Below the pieces are notes generated by a model that saw nothing but the letters and a program-made list of their open reading frames with translations, was not told the origin of the DNA and did not search any database. A DNA stretch of 59,908 bases from Deltaproteobacteria bacterium. GTDB taxonomy: Bacteria > Desulfobacterota > GWC2-55-46. Shown one piece after another: positions 18,001 to 27,435 of this stretch. The translations under genes were made by a program, and so were the position numbers. The DNA is taken from positions 1 through 59,908 of the forward strand of contig JACRNO010000006.1 of the NCBI GenBank assembly GCA_016234855.1, written 5' to 3'. Numbering within the stretch: position 1 is the stretch's first letter; every line of letters starts with the position of its first letter.

Positions 18001-20466
18001 GGTATGCTTATTGCTTTCGCTCCAGACGAGCACCCTTGGCGCATTGAGCGTATCCGTCTTGACGTCGAATCCCACAAAAATCATCTCAGCGGCCTTTACG
18101 GCTTCCTTGTTGCCTACGTTGTCTATGCCATAATACTGTAGCGTATGTCTGCCGTACGCAAGGGTTGAAAGATTAAACGCCCCGCCATACGCGACCCAGG
18201 TCGATGAGTCGTCGAACCTGTAATAAATAGCATTTATCCCTGAGAGATTGTCCGTGGCCGAAAGCGTGACGCTCGTTCTCGCTGAAACCATATCCCCATG
18301 CACGCCGTCGCTCACCGTCATCCGCGTCAACGGCGCGGTATCGTCAACCGTCACGCTCAGGGTCTTGTCAGCCTCGACGTTGCCCACGTTGTCCATGCTG
18401 CGGTAATCTATCGTGTGAGCGCCCTCACCAGTCACCTTGAACGGCCCGGCGTATGCAACCCACGCGCCGCCGTCTATACGGTACTCGGTCGCCTTAACGC
18501 CCGATAGGCCGTCCGCGGCGCTCAGCGTAAAGAGAGCATCCGCCCCAACATACGTCTTACCGTCAGCCGCCGTAAATTTCGCGCCCCCGATATCCATCCG
18601 CGTCAGCGGCGCGGTATCGTCAACCGTCACGCTCAAGGTCTTGTCAGCCTCGACGTTGCCCACGTTGTCCGCTGCGCGGTAATCTATCGTGTGAGCGCCC
18701 TCGCCAGTCACCTTGAACGGCCCGGCGTATGCAACCCACGCGCCGCCGTCTATACGGTACTCCTGAAGCCTTATCCCTGAAGTAACCACTCCTGAGTCAG
18801 CAACGCTCAGAGTGAAGGACGTTGTCCCCGACACAAAGAACCCTGCGCCTGTAATCGGCACGGCCGGGGTTCCCACAGTCAGATTGCTTGTGGGCGCGCT
18901 TTTGTCTATATAGAACGCATACGTGTCGGTTGCGCTGTTGCCGGCCTTATCCGCTGCGGATATTGTAAGCTCGTACGCGCCTTCAGCAGTCACCGCCGCG
19001 CCTGCATACGCGGTTCCGTTCAACAAAGACGCGGTCGAACTTAAATTCGCGTCAGTCACGTTTATAACGGGCAAAACGTCATTATTGTAATAGTTCCCTT
19101 TTGTCACACCGGCAACGTTTATAGAAGGCGGAGTTTTGTCTATAATAAAATTGACGGTGTTACGGGCGGTATTACCGGCGGCATCGGTCGCCGTGACAGC
19201 CAGCGTATAACTGCCATCGGCGGTTATGGCTCCGCCCAGGTACGGCAGCCCGTTAAGGGCCATCGTTATCGTAACACCTCCCGCATCAGTCGCCGTAATC
19301 GAAGGCACGATATCAAGGAGCGTGAGCAAGCCGTCCAGAAGCCCGCCGTTATTTATTACGGGAGGCACGTCGTCCAGCGGCGTGACGGATAGGCTTGCAC
19401 CCTGGCTTACGTTGCCGAAGACATCATATGCCGCCACCATCAGCTGCGCGGGCACGCCGTTTTCCAAACCGCTTATCTCAACTCCGGCTGCCGTCGGATC
19501 GGCTAAATCCTTTAAAACAGCGGCGCCGGAGTAAATCCTGTAGCCGGCCGCGTCAGCGGACAGTGACGGCTCCCATGAAAGCGCCACGGCGCCCTTATCG
19601 TCACCGGACTTATCGACGCCGGCAACACCGGCGACATCAAGAGGAGGCGTATTTACGGCCATGTCGACCATGCTGCCGCAAATCACCTGCTGACCCGCTG
19701 CCGAGGACTGCACCAGCACCTTCCCCAGCTGATAAACGCCGTTCCAATTATCTACTTCGTAGACGCTGCCAACCGCCAGTTTCGCCCTCTGAAGCGCGGC
19801 CGCGGCGTCCTGATACGTAAGGCCTCTCAACTCCGGCACTTTCGCATAACATTTCAAGTCAACCGCTGCGCCGATATTGCTGTCAAGCGCGTATGCAACG
19901 CCATCTTCCATTAACATCGCATCGGTAAGCGTTATATCTATCTTATCGGCCGCGACCAGGCTTCCAACCTTTACCATGAACCTGGCAATCGAGCCGCCGC
20001 CGGAAGACAAGGCGGCCCCGTTGGTATGCGCGAACGTATACAACCCCGTCCCGCCTGAAAGAGTTTCGTTATCCATAACCAGCACGCCGTTCGCCCCTTT
20101 CCCGGCCCAAAAAAAGTCTCCGAGACCCGAACGGGCCTCGGTAAAAGCCCCGACAAGCAGCGGCGTCGCCACCGATACGTCATCGGGTTTGGCCTGTGAG
20201 AGGTCGGTCAGGCCGCCGACGTTAGACCCAGCCGCCCCGACGTTCAGCCTGAACTGAAATGCCCCCAGCCCGGTCTGCGGCACGTTATCGGCAACTATGT
20301 CTACGTAAAATAAATCGCCCGGCGCGACCTTGGACGTTGACGGCACAGCCCTTATCCCGGCGGCATATGAAACGCCGGCGAGGGCAAGCAGCGCCAATAT
20401 GAGCGCCGCAGCCGCGCTTATCGCGCCGCATCTATGCCTTATATGTCTTAATGGATTTCCGCGCAT
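15061..20466 (-). CDS. Large secreted protein with cohesin-like, PASTA, FN3 and Ig-like domains (1801 aa)
   Basis: Hydrophobic N-terminus; cohesin-like VAPGDLFYVDIVADNVPQTGLGAFQFRLNV; PASTA-like VPELRGLTYQDAAAALQRAKLAVGSVYEV; repeated YRIDGGAWVAYAGPFKVTGEGAHTIDYR modules. Confidence 0.75.
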   Translation of the reverse strand: MRGNPLRHIRHRCGAISAAAALILALLALAGVSYAAGIRAVPSTSKVAPGDLFYVDIVADNVPQTGLGAFQFRLNVGAAGSNVGGLTDLSQAKPDDVSVATPLLVGAFTEARSGLGDFFWAGKGANGVLVMDNETLSGGTGLYTFAHTNGAALSSGGGSIARFMVKVGSLVAADKIDITLTDAMLMEDGVAYALDSNIGAAVDLKCYAKVPELRGLTYQDAAAALQRAKLAVGSVYEVDNWNGVYQLGKVLVQSSAAGQQVICGSMVDMAVNTPPLDVAGVAGVDKSGDDKGAVALSWEPSLSADAAGYRIYSGAAVLKDLADPTAAGVEISGLENGVPAQLMVAAYDVFGNVSQGASLSVTPLDDVPPVINNGGLLDGLLTLLDIVPSITATDAGGVTITMALNGLPYLGGAITADGSYTLAVTATDAAGNTARNTVNFIIDKTPPSINVAGVTKGNYYNNDVLPVINVTDANLSSTASLLNGTAYAGAAVTAEGAYELTISAADKAGNSATDTYAFYIDKSAPTSNLTVGTPAVPITGAGFFVSGTTSFTLSVADSGVVTSGIRLQEYRIDGGAWVAYAGPFKVTGEGAHTIDYRAADNVGNVEADKTLSVTVDDTAPLTRMDIGGAKFTAADGKTYVGADALFTLSAADGLSGVKATEYRIDGGAWVAYAGPFKVTGEGAHTIDYRSMDNVGNVEADKTLSVTVDDTAPLTRMTVSDGVHGDMVSARTSVTLSATDNLSGINAIYYRFDDSSTWVAYGGAFNLSTLAYGRHTLQYYGIDNVGNKEAVKAAEMIFVGFDVKTDTLNAPRVLVWSESNKHTEYDAASAGAFLRDAFAGTDAYYTMVADKNEFVKAFRSGVYNIAAILGEDVPEDAIILRELREGVRRGMGIIVSGWKDGEHPALADVFGIKGKGSHGEDKSAQVENKANQGEDKPSGTLTLASSAISGGETVAVYGDISIVEVDGGTAIGTLTLQREHGNATEAAPGAILNGFGRGKALFMAFDIIGSALASGTGQYADLLRNAAFYMAPEIPDSGAASVMLLETVLALNGVEADVTLKDTLSDGLAYTPLFDLDMGSLEFAVHLENGQSGSYRYFVRPGDHARNYTKTTDAYLMAGGQARPIGSYTYTITVADDSASLAEKVKTLLQEQIALHPGSAEEIGGILAGFAEAESRPSVTRDDLNKVVRGVVQVIFNVEKLEFDTNSIRALLDEYLRIMEAKYFMAQDAGKEKEDDGVSESEHSAAEAEAAGGKSDASGQTAAAGAGQPAGGTAKAASFEGLNGEMDVSPSGVLRGGAVKFNVNLRNSGERGIDGAALTITITDAKQTVVKTLRSVVSVAAGVSAAQNLSTTADIVAGTYGAALRVGDKTLASSSFDVLEGGVTVTNSVPDFVRVLVWLNECAQDDAQDETHGRGSVPADKCVDTASVEKALTDAGAAYYIVKGAPEFELELRNIYYTDYMILGGREQLGLQSARELKERVNAGGGVAASLLNEPSLFGLFGIDKLEALSTTDNKVEFAEAFPGAGVMQSYGSAVKADEGQGAVLLASMPGDGKGRAYPGALAKSYGEGKAVYMAFDLGLSLSKDERFKNAVKSSLAYIHKPRPAGGPYLPYDLVPVKLDVNGVQGVQDYTVTQNYPAGFRLVDTFTGTWIKDNPWVKEISKAGGTQFVNFFALTPDAAGAYTLTTSVSYADKGAVKSYQAASIDINVAGSAKDVINGVINRLNVLAGAKGGEDAAAMVKLMEGIRDKAAGGKVKLEKDITSVLDAIEAIGGMESVEARGARLDMDRLLGILGEMRYLEDAK
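18320..18762 (-). repeat. Near-identical internal duplication (~167 bp copies at 18320-18486 and 18596-18762, period 276 bp)
   Basis: Both copies encode TEYRIDGGAWVAYAGPFKVTGEGAHTIDYR..DNVGNVEADKTLSVTVDDTAPLTRM with only a few nucleotide differences. Confidence 0.85.
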
Positions 20467-20497
20467 CTATTACTATCCCATGCCGCTGTCCGGCTTG

Positions 20498-21493
20498 TTA
20501 ATGTATCCCTGTCCTGCCGTATTCGTTGGCAAATCTTGAAAACTCCCTCGCATCCACCTTGCCGCCGGCGTCGTCCACAAAGTTGTAATCAGGGTTATAG
20601 CTTCCATCCGCGGGCATCGTCCTGTATTGCCCCTTAAAAAGTATGAAATCGTCGTCATTGACGCTGCCGTCAAGGTTTATATCAGCGAAGAACCCGGTTA
20701 CCGGTTCCGAGGCTTTCAGCGCGGTATCTTTGACGGCTACTTTCCGGTAATGGAGCAACGTTGAAAGAAGCGTTCCTCTGTATGCCCTCAAAACCGCCTT
20801 CTCACCTCCAATCGCTTCCGCGCTCAAGCCGTCGTTACCAAAGATGTTATTAAGGTCTATGATCCCTTCCGGCGCATTGCTTCCGCTGCGCGCAAACGCG
20901 CTTATCGGATATCTCGACGCGGGTGACTCAAACACAACGATGTCGCCGAGCCCGGGTTTTATGTCTGCGTCCTGCGGCTGTAGATATATTCTGAAAGAGA
21001 CTATGTCATTAAAAAAGCCCGTCAGGCTGCCGTTTGCGTATTTGTATGGGATTACCGCGCTCGCGGTAATAACCTCGTAGACGGCGGAATAGCCGACGTT
21101 TGACGCGTTGGCAGGGTCTGCGGTTACTGCCCGCGCGAAGTATGAGGCGGAAGGTTTAAGCCCGCTCACCATTACCTTCATCACCCCTTTTTTCTTTGCC
21201 GCCGAAACGGTTTCATGGTCGGCGCCGGGCATGGGAGTTATGCGGACATTATCCGTAATCCTATTGGTCATGGCCGCGTCCGTGTATACATCCACCGATG
21301 GAGTTGCTTCGACATCAGTCATCCAGATAACGGAAAATGACGACGTGGTCACGTCCGTCAGCCGCACGGCGGACACCTCCGGCACGGCGTACGCATCATC
21401 AGGGGCAAAAGCCGCACCCGCCGCCAGCAAACCGGCCGTCAGAAAAAGACTTAAAAGACGCGGCCATGCTCTGAGCGCTGAAGTATTTTTCAT
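20498..21493 (-). CDS. Secreted FN3-like protein with C-terminal dockerin-like module (331 aa)
   Basis: Signal peptide; C-terminus FFADINLDGSVNDDDFILFKGQYR...YNFVDDAGGKVDAREFSRFANEYGR resembles dockerin duplicated Ca-binding loops. Confidence 0.7.
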   Translation of the reverse strand: MKNTSALRAWPRLLSLFLTAGLLAAGAAFAPDDAYAVPEVSAVRLTDVTTSSFSVIWMTDVEATPSVDVYTDAAMTNRITDNVRITPMPGADHETVSAAKKKGVMKVMVSGLKPSASYFARAVTADPANASNVGYSAVYEVITASAVIPYKYANGSLTGFFNDIVSFRIYLQPQDADIKPGLGDIVVFESPASRYPISAFARSGSNAPEGIIDLNNIFGNDGLSAEAIGGEKAVLRAYRGTLLSTLLHYRKVAVKDTALKASEPVTGFFADINLDGSVNDDDFILFKGQYRTMPADGSYNPDYNFVDDAGGKVDAREFSRFANEYGRTGIH

Positions 21494-22317
21494 CTCTGCT
21501 TACCGCCCTTTCCCGGGTTGGGACACGATGGGCACTCGCCCACCGTCTTTTTACCCGGCTTCGCATCCATCGCCGCCCACGCCTCATAACCGCCGATGAG
21601 ATACCTGACATCCAGACCTTTTCTTGCGACAGCGTCCGTAATCTGAGCCGCGTTGTCCGGCGCTGAGAATACCAATATGACACTGCTGGCTTTATCGAGT
21701 CTTTTGGCAAGAGTCTTGTGCTCGGGCTTCTGCACTGTCTCTTTGAATTTTACGACCCGTTCCGGCAGGTCCCTGCCTTTTATCCAAACCGCGCCTTTTA
21801 CGGTATTTTTTTTGAAATCTTTCTCGCTCCGCAGGTCATAAATCCTGAGCGCCGCCCCGTTATCGGCGGCCCATTTGAGTTCCGCCGCGGTGACGCCGCG
21901 CGACGACGCGTTAAAACCGGTGATTGGATATCCTTCTCTCTCCCATGCGGCAATGCCGCCTTCCATGATAAAAATTCTCTTAATCCCTTTTGCATTAAGT
22001 TTGGAGACGGCCTCCTTTGCCATTCTGAGGCCGAGAGTGTCATCAACTATAACAAACGTCTTATTTACGGGCAGCCGCTTTACGGCAATCTCTTCCGTGG
22101 TGATGTTGACTGCGCCTTCAATATGCCCATTATTGAACTTCACGGAATCCCTGACGTCCACAAGCCACAGGGCCGACCCCTCCTTCAACATGGCGCCCAC
22201 CTTTTCCGGCATTATCCAGCCGGGTTCGGACGAAAAGGCTGCGTTGACAAGCATCAGCAGCGCGCCTAATGCCGTCAGCGCAATAAACAACGGCCTTTTT
22301 CCGTTCAAGGCTTCCAT
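21490..22317 (-). CDS. Exported tandem rhodanese-domain protein (275 aa)
   Basis: Two rhodanese modules: WLVDVRDSVKFNNGHIEGAVNI...GGIAAWEREGYPI and RIYDLRSEKDFKKNTVKGAVWI...IGGYEAWAAM; N-terminal hydrophobic segment. Confidence 0.8.
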   Translation of the reverse strand: MEALNGKRPLFIALTALGALLMLVNAAFSSEPGWIMPEKVGAMLKEGSALWLVDVRDSVKFNNGHIEGAVNITTEEIAVKRLPVNKTFVIVDDTLGLRMAKEAVSKLNAKGIKRIFIMEGGIAAWEREGYPITGFNASSRGVTAAELKWAADNGAALRIYDLRSEKDFKKNTVKGAVWIKGRDLPERVVKFKETVQKPEHKTLAKRLDKASSVILVFSAPDNAAQITDAVARKGLDVRYLIGGYEAWAAMDAKPGKKTVGECPSCPNPGKGGKQR

Positions 22318-25300
22318 CCGTCAACCCTCTTTTTCATCGTTATTATGAGTCCGTCCCCGGCAGTTATGGGGAAATTGACCCCGACCAATTCTTTTACGCC
22401 TGCATTATCCCTTACGACGGCTGTCTGCCACGCCCCTGTCGAAATATCGAACCTCCTTACGCCCTGAATATTATCGACACCGACCGAGTTCACGAGGCTC
22501 TGCGCCCTATAGTCCGCCGGCGCTTTCAAAATGCCTATCTGATTTTCACCCTGCAGGAGCGTATATAGGACCGTATCACCGGCGTCAGCCACTTTTAACG
22601 TCCGTGCCTGTCTGGCGTATATCACAAGCCCCATGCCCTTCGATATGCTGAAGTTGCCGCCCGCGTTTGAGGCATCCATGTACGTGCCATGCAGGCTGTC
22701 GTAGGACAAGACCTTCTCGATGTCACCGCCGGAGGCCAACAGGTCGGATGCATTTGGATATGCCGCCGCAAGCGCCGCTCCGGCCGCCACAAGATTAAAG
22801 CCCGGCGCCAATTCGACTTCAAGCGGGGCTGCTTCGATTTTGAACGCCGCCTTGTATATCTGATACACGCCGTCTCTATTGTCCTGCCACAAAACGTGAC
22901 TGGAGGATATCGCAGGCTCTTCCTGCCTGGCCGGATCGGCGCTGAGTTTGCCTCCTACGCCGGTTTGCAGGTCATAGAACGAAAGGTCAGGGTCCGCCGG
23001 CCCCTTCTCGTAATCAACATACACGACGGTATCATTAAAAATCGCGGCATCCGACTCGTCATAAGACCCGTAGGTGACGCGCGTCTCACCCGTTGCAGGG
23101 GTGTTTGCATAAATATCCTTCTGGCTGCCGCCGTTTCTCTGATCCGTCCATACCAATGCCTGTCCGGATACCCCGGGTTTGATCTGATTGTTTATATCCA
23201 CAGTCACGCGCGTCTCGGTCCCTGACACGACCTCGTACTTGAATATTTCGCCAAGACCGTTTCTATAATCCTCCCAAACTATCGCATTGCCGGATATCGC
23301 AGGATTTATCTGATCCCTTTCATGCGAGGTAATCCGAACTTTTTCGCCGGTCGTAAGATTCCCCGCATATATGTCCCAATTCGCGCTCTGGTCGCTCTGC
23401 CAAACCACCCAATTACCGGATATTGCAGGATGAACCTGATTCCCCGGGCCGGTTGCGATTGAGAACTCCCTGTTCGTCGGAAGATCATATCCGTAAATAT
23501 CCCAATCCCCGCTCCTGTTGTCCTGCCATACCACGATATTGCCGTCGATATCAGGCATTGTTTGTTCAAAGCCGTTTGTAACTACCGCCCTGGAAACGCC
23601 GCCGCTCAAATCCTTCACATAAACGTCCCAATTGCCGCCTCTATTGTCCTGCCATACTACTGTTGCGCCCGAAACCTTCGGATACATCTGAGCGCCCGAA
23701 GGATTTGGGTCCACCGGCGCTCCGGTAAACCATTCCAACGCCTCTACCGTTGCAGTTGCCGTCGCCGTATGCGATACGGCGCCGGTATTGACCGCATCGT
23801 TCAAACCGTCGCTTACGCGCAGTTCAGCGGTATATGTTCCGGTAGCGGCGAGTTTGCCGGAGTTGTCCCTGCCGTCCCACTCAGCCGTAAAAATCTCCCC
23901 GCTCAGGGCGGTGCCTGTCAGTGTCCTCACAACCTTTGGAGCCGCACCGGAGTCCTTAATGTTTATTGTCACAGGCAACTCCGTCACGTTATCCGATATC
24001 ACGGCCGTAAACGTCACGCTGTGCGCGGCGGCAACCCCCTTTGGCGCGTACGGCACGAACCCGGCAGGAGAAACGCCGAACGATTGTATCTGTGGCGGCG
24101 CATCGTCAACAACGATAACAAGCGTTTTAGCCGCCTCCGTATTACCCGACCTGTCAACGCTGTAATACTCCATCGCATACTGCTTCGGCGAGGTTAACCT
24201 GAACGGGTAAAAAGGTTCGAAACCGGCATCCACTCCAACGACTTTGTCGAACATCTGGTCAACGCCGCTGCCCCCGTCATTGTCTGTCGAGGTAAGGATT
24301 ACCCTCGTAAGCGGCGTGATGTAGACCCTATCCGCGGCGGAAACCGCCGGGCCATCAAAAACGACACGCGACGACGGCGGCGCGAGGTCCGCGTCCGGCT
24401 GCGTAAATTGAAGCGTGTATGCGCCTGTAACGGATGAATCGCCCCTGTAATCAACGAACTGAAGCGTAAATTGAGTCTGATAGTCTCTGTCAAGTCCTCT
24501 TTCGACCCAAAAGTTGTTCGAATCAAGGTGTACGCCGTCGCCCCTTACCACATCAAGCAGCTTCAGCATCCCCTGCGATGGGTCGGGCAGCTTCACGTAT
24601 ACCCAGCCGGTATTGACGGTAGTGACGGTCATGGACACGGCTGAAGACTGCGGGGTCGGCCTTGACGGCGTTGACACGGGCGTCTCCACATGCACGGGCG
24701 CGCGCGCGTCGTCCCTGTTCTTCGAGCCATTCGGTATTTCAGATTCATAAATTGCATCCGGCAGATGTTCGGCATCCTTGTCGGTATCAGCGAGATAATC
24801 CAGTTTGTTGTCCCTGCCGGGGAGATTCACCTTTATGCGCCGCGCCAGATAATACGCGTTCGTCTCTTTTATCAGCGACGTCAGTTCCCCTCCTAATTCG
24901 GACGAATGCGAGAATGACACATCGAACTTCTCGAATCTGCCGCTTAAGGTGGATATCATCTCCCAATAAGCCGTGCCCGCCTTTTTGCTGCCGAGGTCTC
25001 CAAACTGAACCGTAAGGGCAGGACTGACCGAACTATCATTTACCTGGGAACCCAGAAGCTTAAAATCGACAAGCAGCCCCTGGTCGTTGCTGGTTATCTT
25101 TGGCTGCGCCGAATCTATCTTGAAGTTCAAAGCGGCGCCGTAGCCGTCGTTTAAAACGCGCACGGCCAGCGGGAACGGCACCGGCGCCTCGACCTGCGGC
25201 GTAAACGGATTGTCCCCCAACACATTGAACGGCATGAAGTAATCGAGTATAATCTGCGGCATCGGTTTTACGGTTATCTTGTCGGGATTAACCGGCACCA

Positions 25301-25820
25301 CTTCCTGCTTGCCTGCGATTGCGTATGTAATCGTGGCGCCCACCCAGTACGGCAACCCGATTGCAGTCTGCCCTCCGGCGCCTGGAGACGGGATGATCAG
25401 CCAGTGCGCCTCCGCTGCAGTGCCGGCCTTTACGATACCGGTGCCGTCCACCCCGCTTATATTCTGCATCGCTGAGGTCTTTATAAAAAACACATCGTTA
25501 CGAATGTTGCCGTCCGCGTCTTTTATCGAAACGTCGACCCTGAGTTCCGCAAGGTCTTTATCGGGCATATTATTCGTAAGAACCAGCTTCGCATCGAAGG
25601 CCACCCGCTCAACGGTAGCTTCCTGCAGTATCTCAAGACTAACCTTTGAACAGGCCGTCTCGGCCCGCGAAACAGGCGCAACGGCAAAAAAAACAACCTG
25701 CAGAAGAAACATCGCCGCGGCGATGGCAATCGCGTAAAACCGCCGCCGACACGCGCCCGCGGCCGCATCCGTGACTGAATTTTCTCCGCGCTCTACAATA
25801 CCCGTATCAATCATTAGCAA
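22305..25820 (-). CDS. Secreted protein with FlgD/Ig-like and TolB-type beta-propeller repeats (1171 aa)
   Basis: Repeated VVWQDNRxGxWDIYxYDL blades; FlgD-like EWDGRDNSGKLAATGTYTAELRV; N-terminal TM/signal; overlaps 3' neighbour start. Confidence 0.78.
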   Translation of the reverse strand: MLMIDTGIVERGENSVTDAAAGACRRRFYAIAIAAAMFLLQVVFFAVAPVSRAETACSKVSLEILQEATVERVAFDAKLVLTNNMPDKDLAELRVDVSIKDADGNIRNDVFFIKTSAMQNISGVDGTGIVKAGTAAEAHWLIIPSPGAGGQTAIGLPYWVGATITYAIAGKQEVVPVNPDKITVKPMPQIILDYFMPFNVLGDNPFTPQVEAPVPFPLAVRVLNDGYGAALNFKIDSAQPKITSNDQGLLVDFKLLGSQVNDSSVSPALTVQFGDLGSKKAGTAYWEMISTLSGRFEKFDVSFSHSSELGGELTSLIKETNAYYLARRIKVNLPGRDNKLDYLADTDKDAEHLPDAIYESEIPNGSKNRDDARAPVHVETPVSTPSRPTPQSSAVSMTVTTVNTGWVYVKLPDPSQGMLKLLDVVRGDGVHLDSNNFWVERGLDRDYQTQFTLQFVDYRGDSSVTGAYTLQFTQPDADLAPPSSRVVFDGPAVSAADRVYITPLTRVILTSTDNDGGSGVDQMFDKVVGVDAGFEPFYPFRLTSPKQYAMEYYSVDRSGNTEAAKTLVIVVDDAPPQIQSFGVSPAGFVPYAPKGVAAAHSVTFTAVISDNVTELPVTINIKDSGAAPKVVRTLTGTALSGEIFTAEWDGRDNSGKLAATGTYTAELRVSDGLNDAVNTGAVSHTATATATVEALEWFTGAPVDPNPSGAQMYPKVSGATVVWQDNRGGNWDVYVKDLSGGVSRAVVTNGFEQTMPDIDGNIVVWQDNRSGDWDIYGYDLPTNREFSIATGPGNQVHPAISGNWVVWQSDQSANWDIYAGNLTTGEKVRITSHERDQINPAISGNAIVWEDYRNGLGEIFKYEVVSGTETRVTVDINNQIKPGVSGQALVWTDQRNGGSQKDIYANTPATGETRVTYGSYDESDAAIFNDTVVYVDYEKGPADPDLSFYDLQTGVGGKLSADPARQEEPAISSSHVLWQDNRDGVYQIYKAAFKIEAAPLEVELAPGFNLVAAGAALAAAYPNASDLLASGGDIEKVLSYDSLHGTYMDASNAGGNFSISKGMGLVIYARQARTLKVADAGDTVLYTLLQGENQIGILKAPADYRAQSLVNSVGVDNIQGVRRFDISTGAWQTAVVRDNAGVKELVGVNFPITAGDGLIITMKKRVDGWKP

Positions 25821-27240
25821 GCTTCCTCAGGACCTCGACCCCGACCCCAGTTACCGCCGGATGGTCGGCGCCGTGCGTGTTGACCATGAACGCAAAAGCG
25901 GTTAAACGGTCTTTTTTATCCCTGACATACCCGGCAACCGCGTATGCGTCCTCGAGTTGTCCGGTCTTTACCTTGATATCGCGCGATACAAATCCGATAT
26001 CGCTCAGCGTCCCTTCACCCGGAGACGAAAGGCTGTTGTAAAAATCCTTATACCATGGCGCGTGGACAACGCTTTGCAAAAACCGCACTACACCCGCAGC
26101 GCTGACCATATTGTCATTTGATATCCCGGAGCCGTCCGAGATTCTTAAAGCCGCCGCATCCAGTCCAAACCCGCTCAAAAACTCCTCGACGTATCTGACG
26201 CTCTTGGCATACGTGGCCGGCGCCCCATAAGCGGCCGCCCCGAGAGAGAACAACAGATTGTCGGCTAACAGGTTTACGCTTTTTTTATTCAGCGCGTCCG
26301 CAAGAACACCTGCCGGCGGGGACGGCAAAGCTGCCATCGTTCGCGAACCTTCCGGAGCGCGGCCCTTGCGCGCCGTGCCGGCAACCTTTATTCCGGCTTC
26401 CGTCAACGCCGAATAAAACGCGCCGGCGGCATAGAGGGCGGGGTCTTTCAGTGAAAACCTTTTATGCAGCGGCGCAGAGCTTGCCGGAATATTCCCTGAG
26501 ACCTCGTATGCAAGGTCATCTATCTGCCTTATTGCTATTCCTGTCTTGTCAAGCGATGATGTCCTGGCCGTTAAGGCTATTCTGACGAAACCATTGGGAG
26601 GGGATATCTCTATGAGAGGAGGCATGCCGGCTTCCGCCGGAGCTACTTTTATGGAAACCGTATGAAGGTCGATCCCAAGCGCCCCCGGAAAAGAGAAGGC
26701 CGGCGAGTCAGTATCCAAAGCCGGTCTGTTTATCCCGCGGACGTCAAAATACGAATCGTCGGCCGCGACGTCACCCCGGACTTCCTTGATACCGGCCTCC
26801 GAAAGCCTCTTTGCCGCGGTCTTCAAGTCCGCGACGGAGAGCAGCGCATTGCCTTTTCCTATTAAAAACAAGCTGCCGTTCAAGACCCCGTCGGATATTT
26901 TGCCGTCGACAGCCGCATATGTCGTAAAATCAGGCCTCACCACGGCATCAAAAAGAGCGCCTGCGGTAAACAACTTCACCAGCGAACCGGGCTTTAACGG
27001 CTCATCACCGCCGATATCAATTACCGCTTCACCGCTTTCGCAATCCACGGCAACTAACGACCACCTTGCCTGCGCTGGCAGTCTTTGCATAATGACGGCT
27101 TCAAAATCTGAATTGGCTTTGGGAAGAGAGCCCCGGCCGGAGGCATCGGATGGATATGCGTTATTGCATGGGATTAAAGAAGTGACCGCAGCCGCCAACA
27201 TCATGATGAGTCCTCTCAGGATGAACGTTGTTTTTCTCAC
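25807..27240 (-). CDS. dacB: D-alanyl-D-alanine carboxypeptidase/endopeptidase, PBP4 (S13) family
   Basis: SxxK (KPGSLVKLF), SxN-type (RISDGSGISNDNMVS) and KTG (KVKTGQLEDAYAVAGY) motifs in S13 order. Confidence 0.88.
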   Translation of the reverse strand: MRKTTFILRGLIMMLAAAVTSLIPCNNAYPSDASGRGSLPKANSDFEAVIMQRLPAQARWSLVAVDCESGEAVIDIGGDEPLKPGSLVKLFTAGALFDAVVRPDFTTYAAVDGKISDGVLNGSLFLIGKGNALLSVADLKTAAKRLSEAGIKEVRGDVAADDSYFDVRGINRPALDTDSPAFSFPGALGIDLHTVSIKVAPAEAGMPPLIEISPPNGFVRIALTARTSSLDKTGIAIRQIDDLAYEVSGNIPASSAPLHKRFSLKDPALYAAGAFYSALTEAGIKVAGTARKGRAPEGSRTMAALPSPPAGVLADALNKKSVNLLADNLLFSLGAAAYGAPATYAKSVRYVEEFLSGFGLDAAALRISDGSGISNDNMVSAAGVVRFLQSVVHAPWYKDFYNSLSSPGEGTLSDIGFVSRDIKVKTGQLEDAYAVAGYVRDKKDRLTAFAFMVNTHGADHPAVTGVGVEVLRKLAND

Positions 27241-27256
27241 GCGCTGTTAGTTGGAC

Positions 27257-27298
27257 AAAAAAAGACCTGCAGCCGCATCAAAATGCGGCTGCAGGTCT
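27257..27298 (-). terminator. Intrinsic terminator between riboswitch and dacB
   Basis: Minus strand AGACCTGCAGCCGCA-TTTTGA-TGCGGCTGCAGGTCT-TTTTTT; perfect 15-bp stem and U tract, just upstream of the dacB start (27240). Confidence 0.92.
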
Positions 27299-27321
27299 AA
27301 AATTAATAAAAGATATCGGCC

Positions 27322-27435
27322 GGATGCCTTTCCAGTTGCAAACCATTTCGACAACCCCTTTGTCCCTAATCATCAGGGCTCGGTGGCTTTGCCCCCCCGG
27401 ATTCATACGGGGTAGCCTTTTCGATAGTTGCTATG
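27322..27435 (-). promoter_or_regulatory. Candidate GEMM-I class riboswitch aptamer (c-di-GMP or cGAMP)
   Basis: Minus strand ...CGAAAAGGCTACCCCGTATGAATCCGGGGGGGCAAAGCCACCGAGCCCTGATGATTAGGGACAAAGGGGTTGTCGAAATGG...: GEMM-like GCAAAGCC-ACCGaGCC core, second hairpin and closing GGGGUUGUCGAAAUGG; P1-like pairing of GCAACUAU with AUGGUUUGC. Confidence 0.72.
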
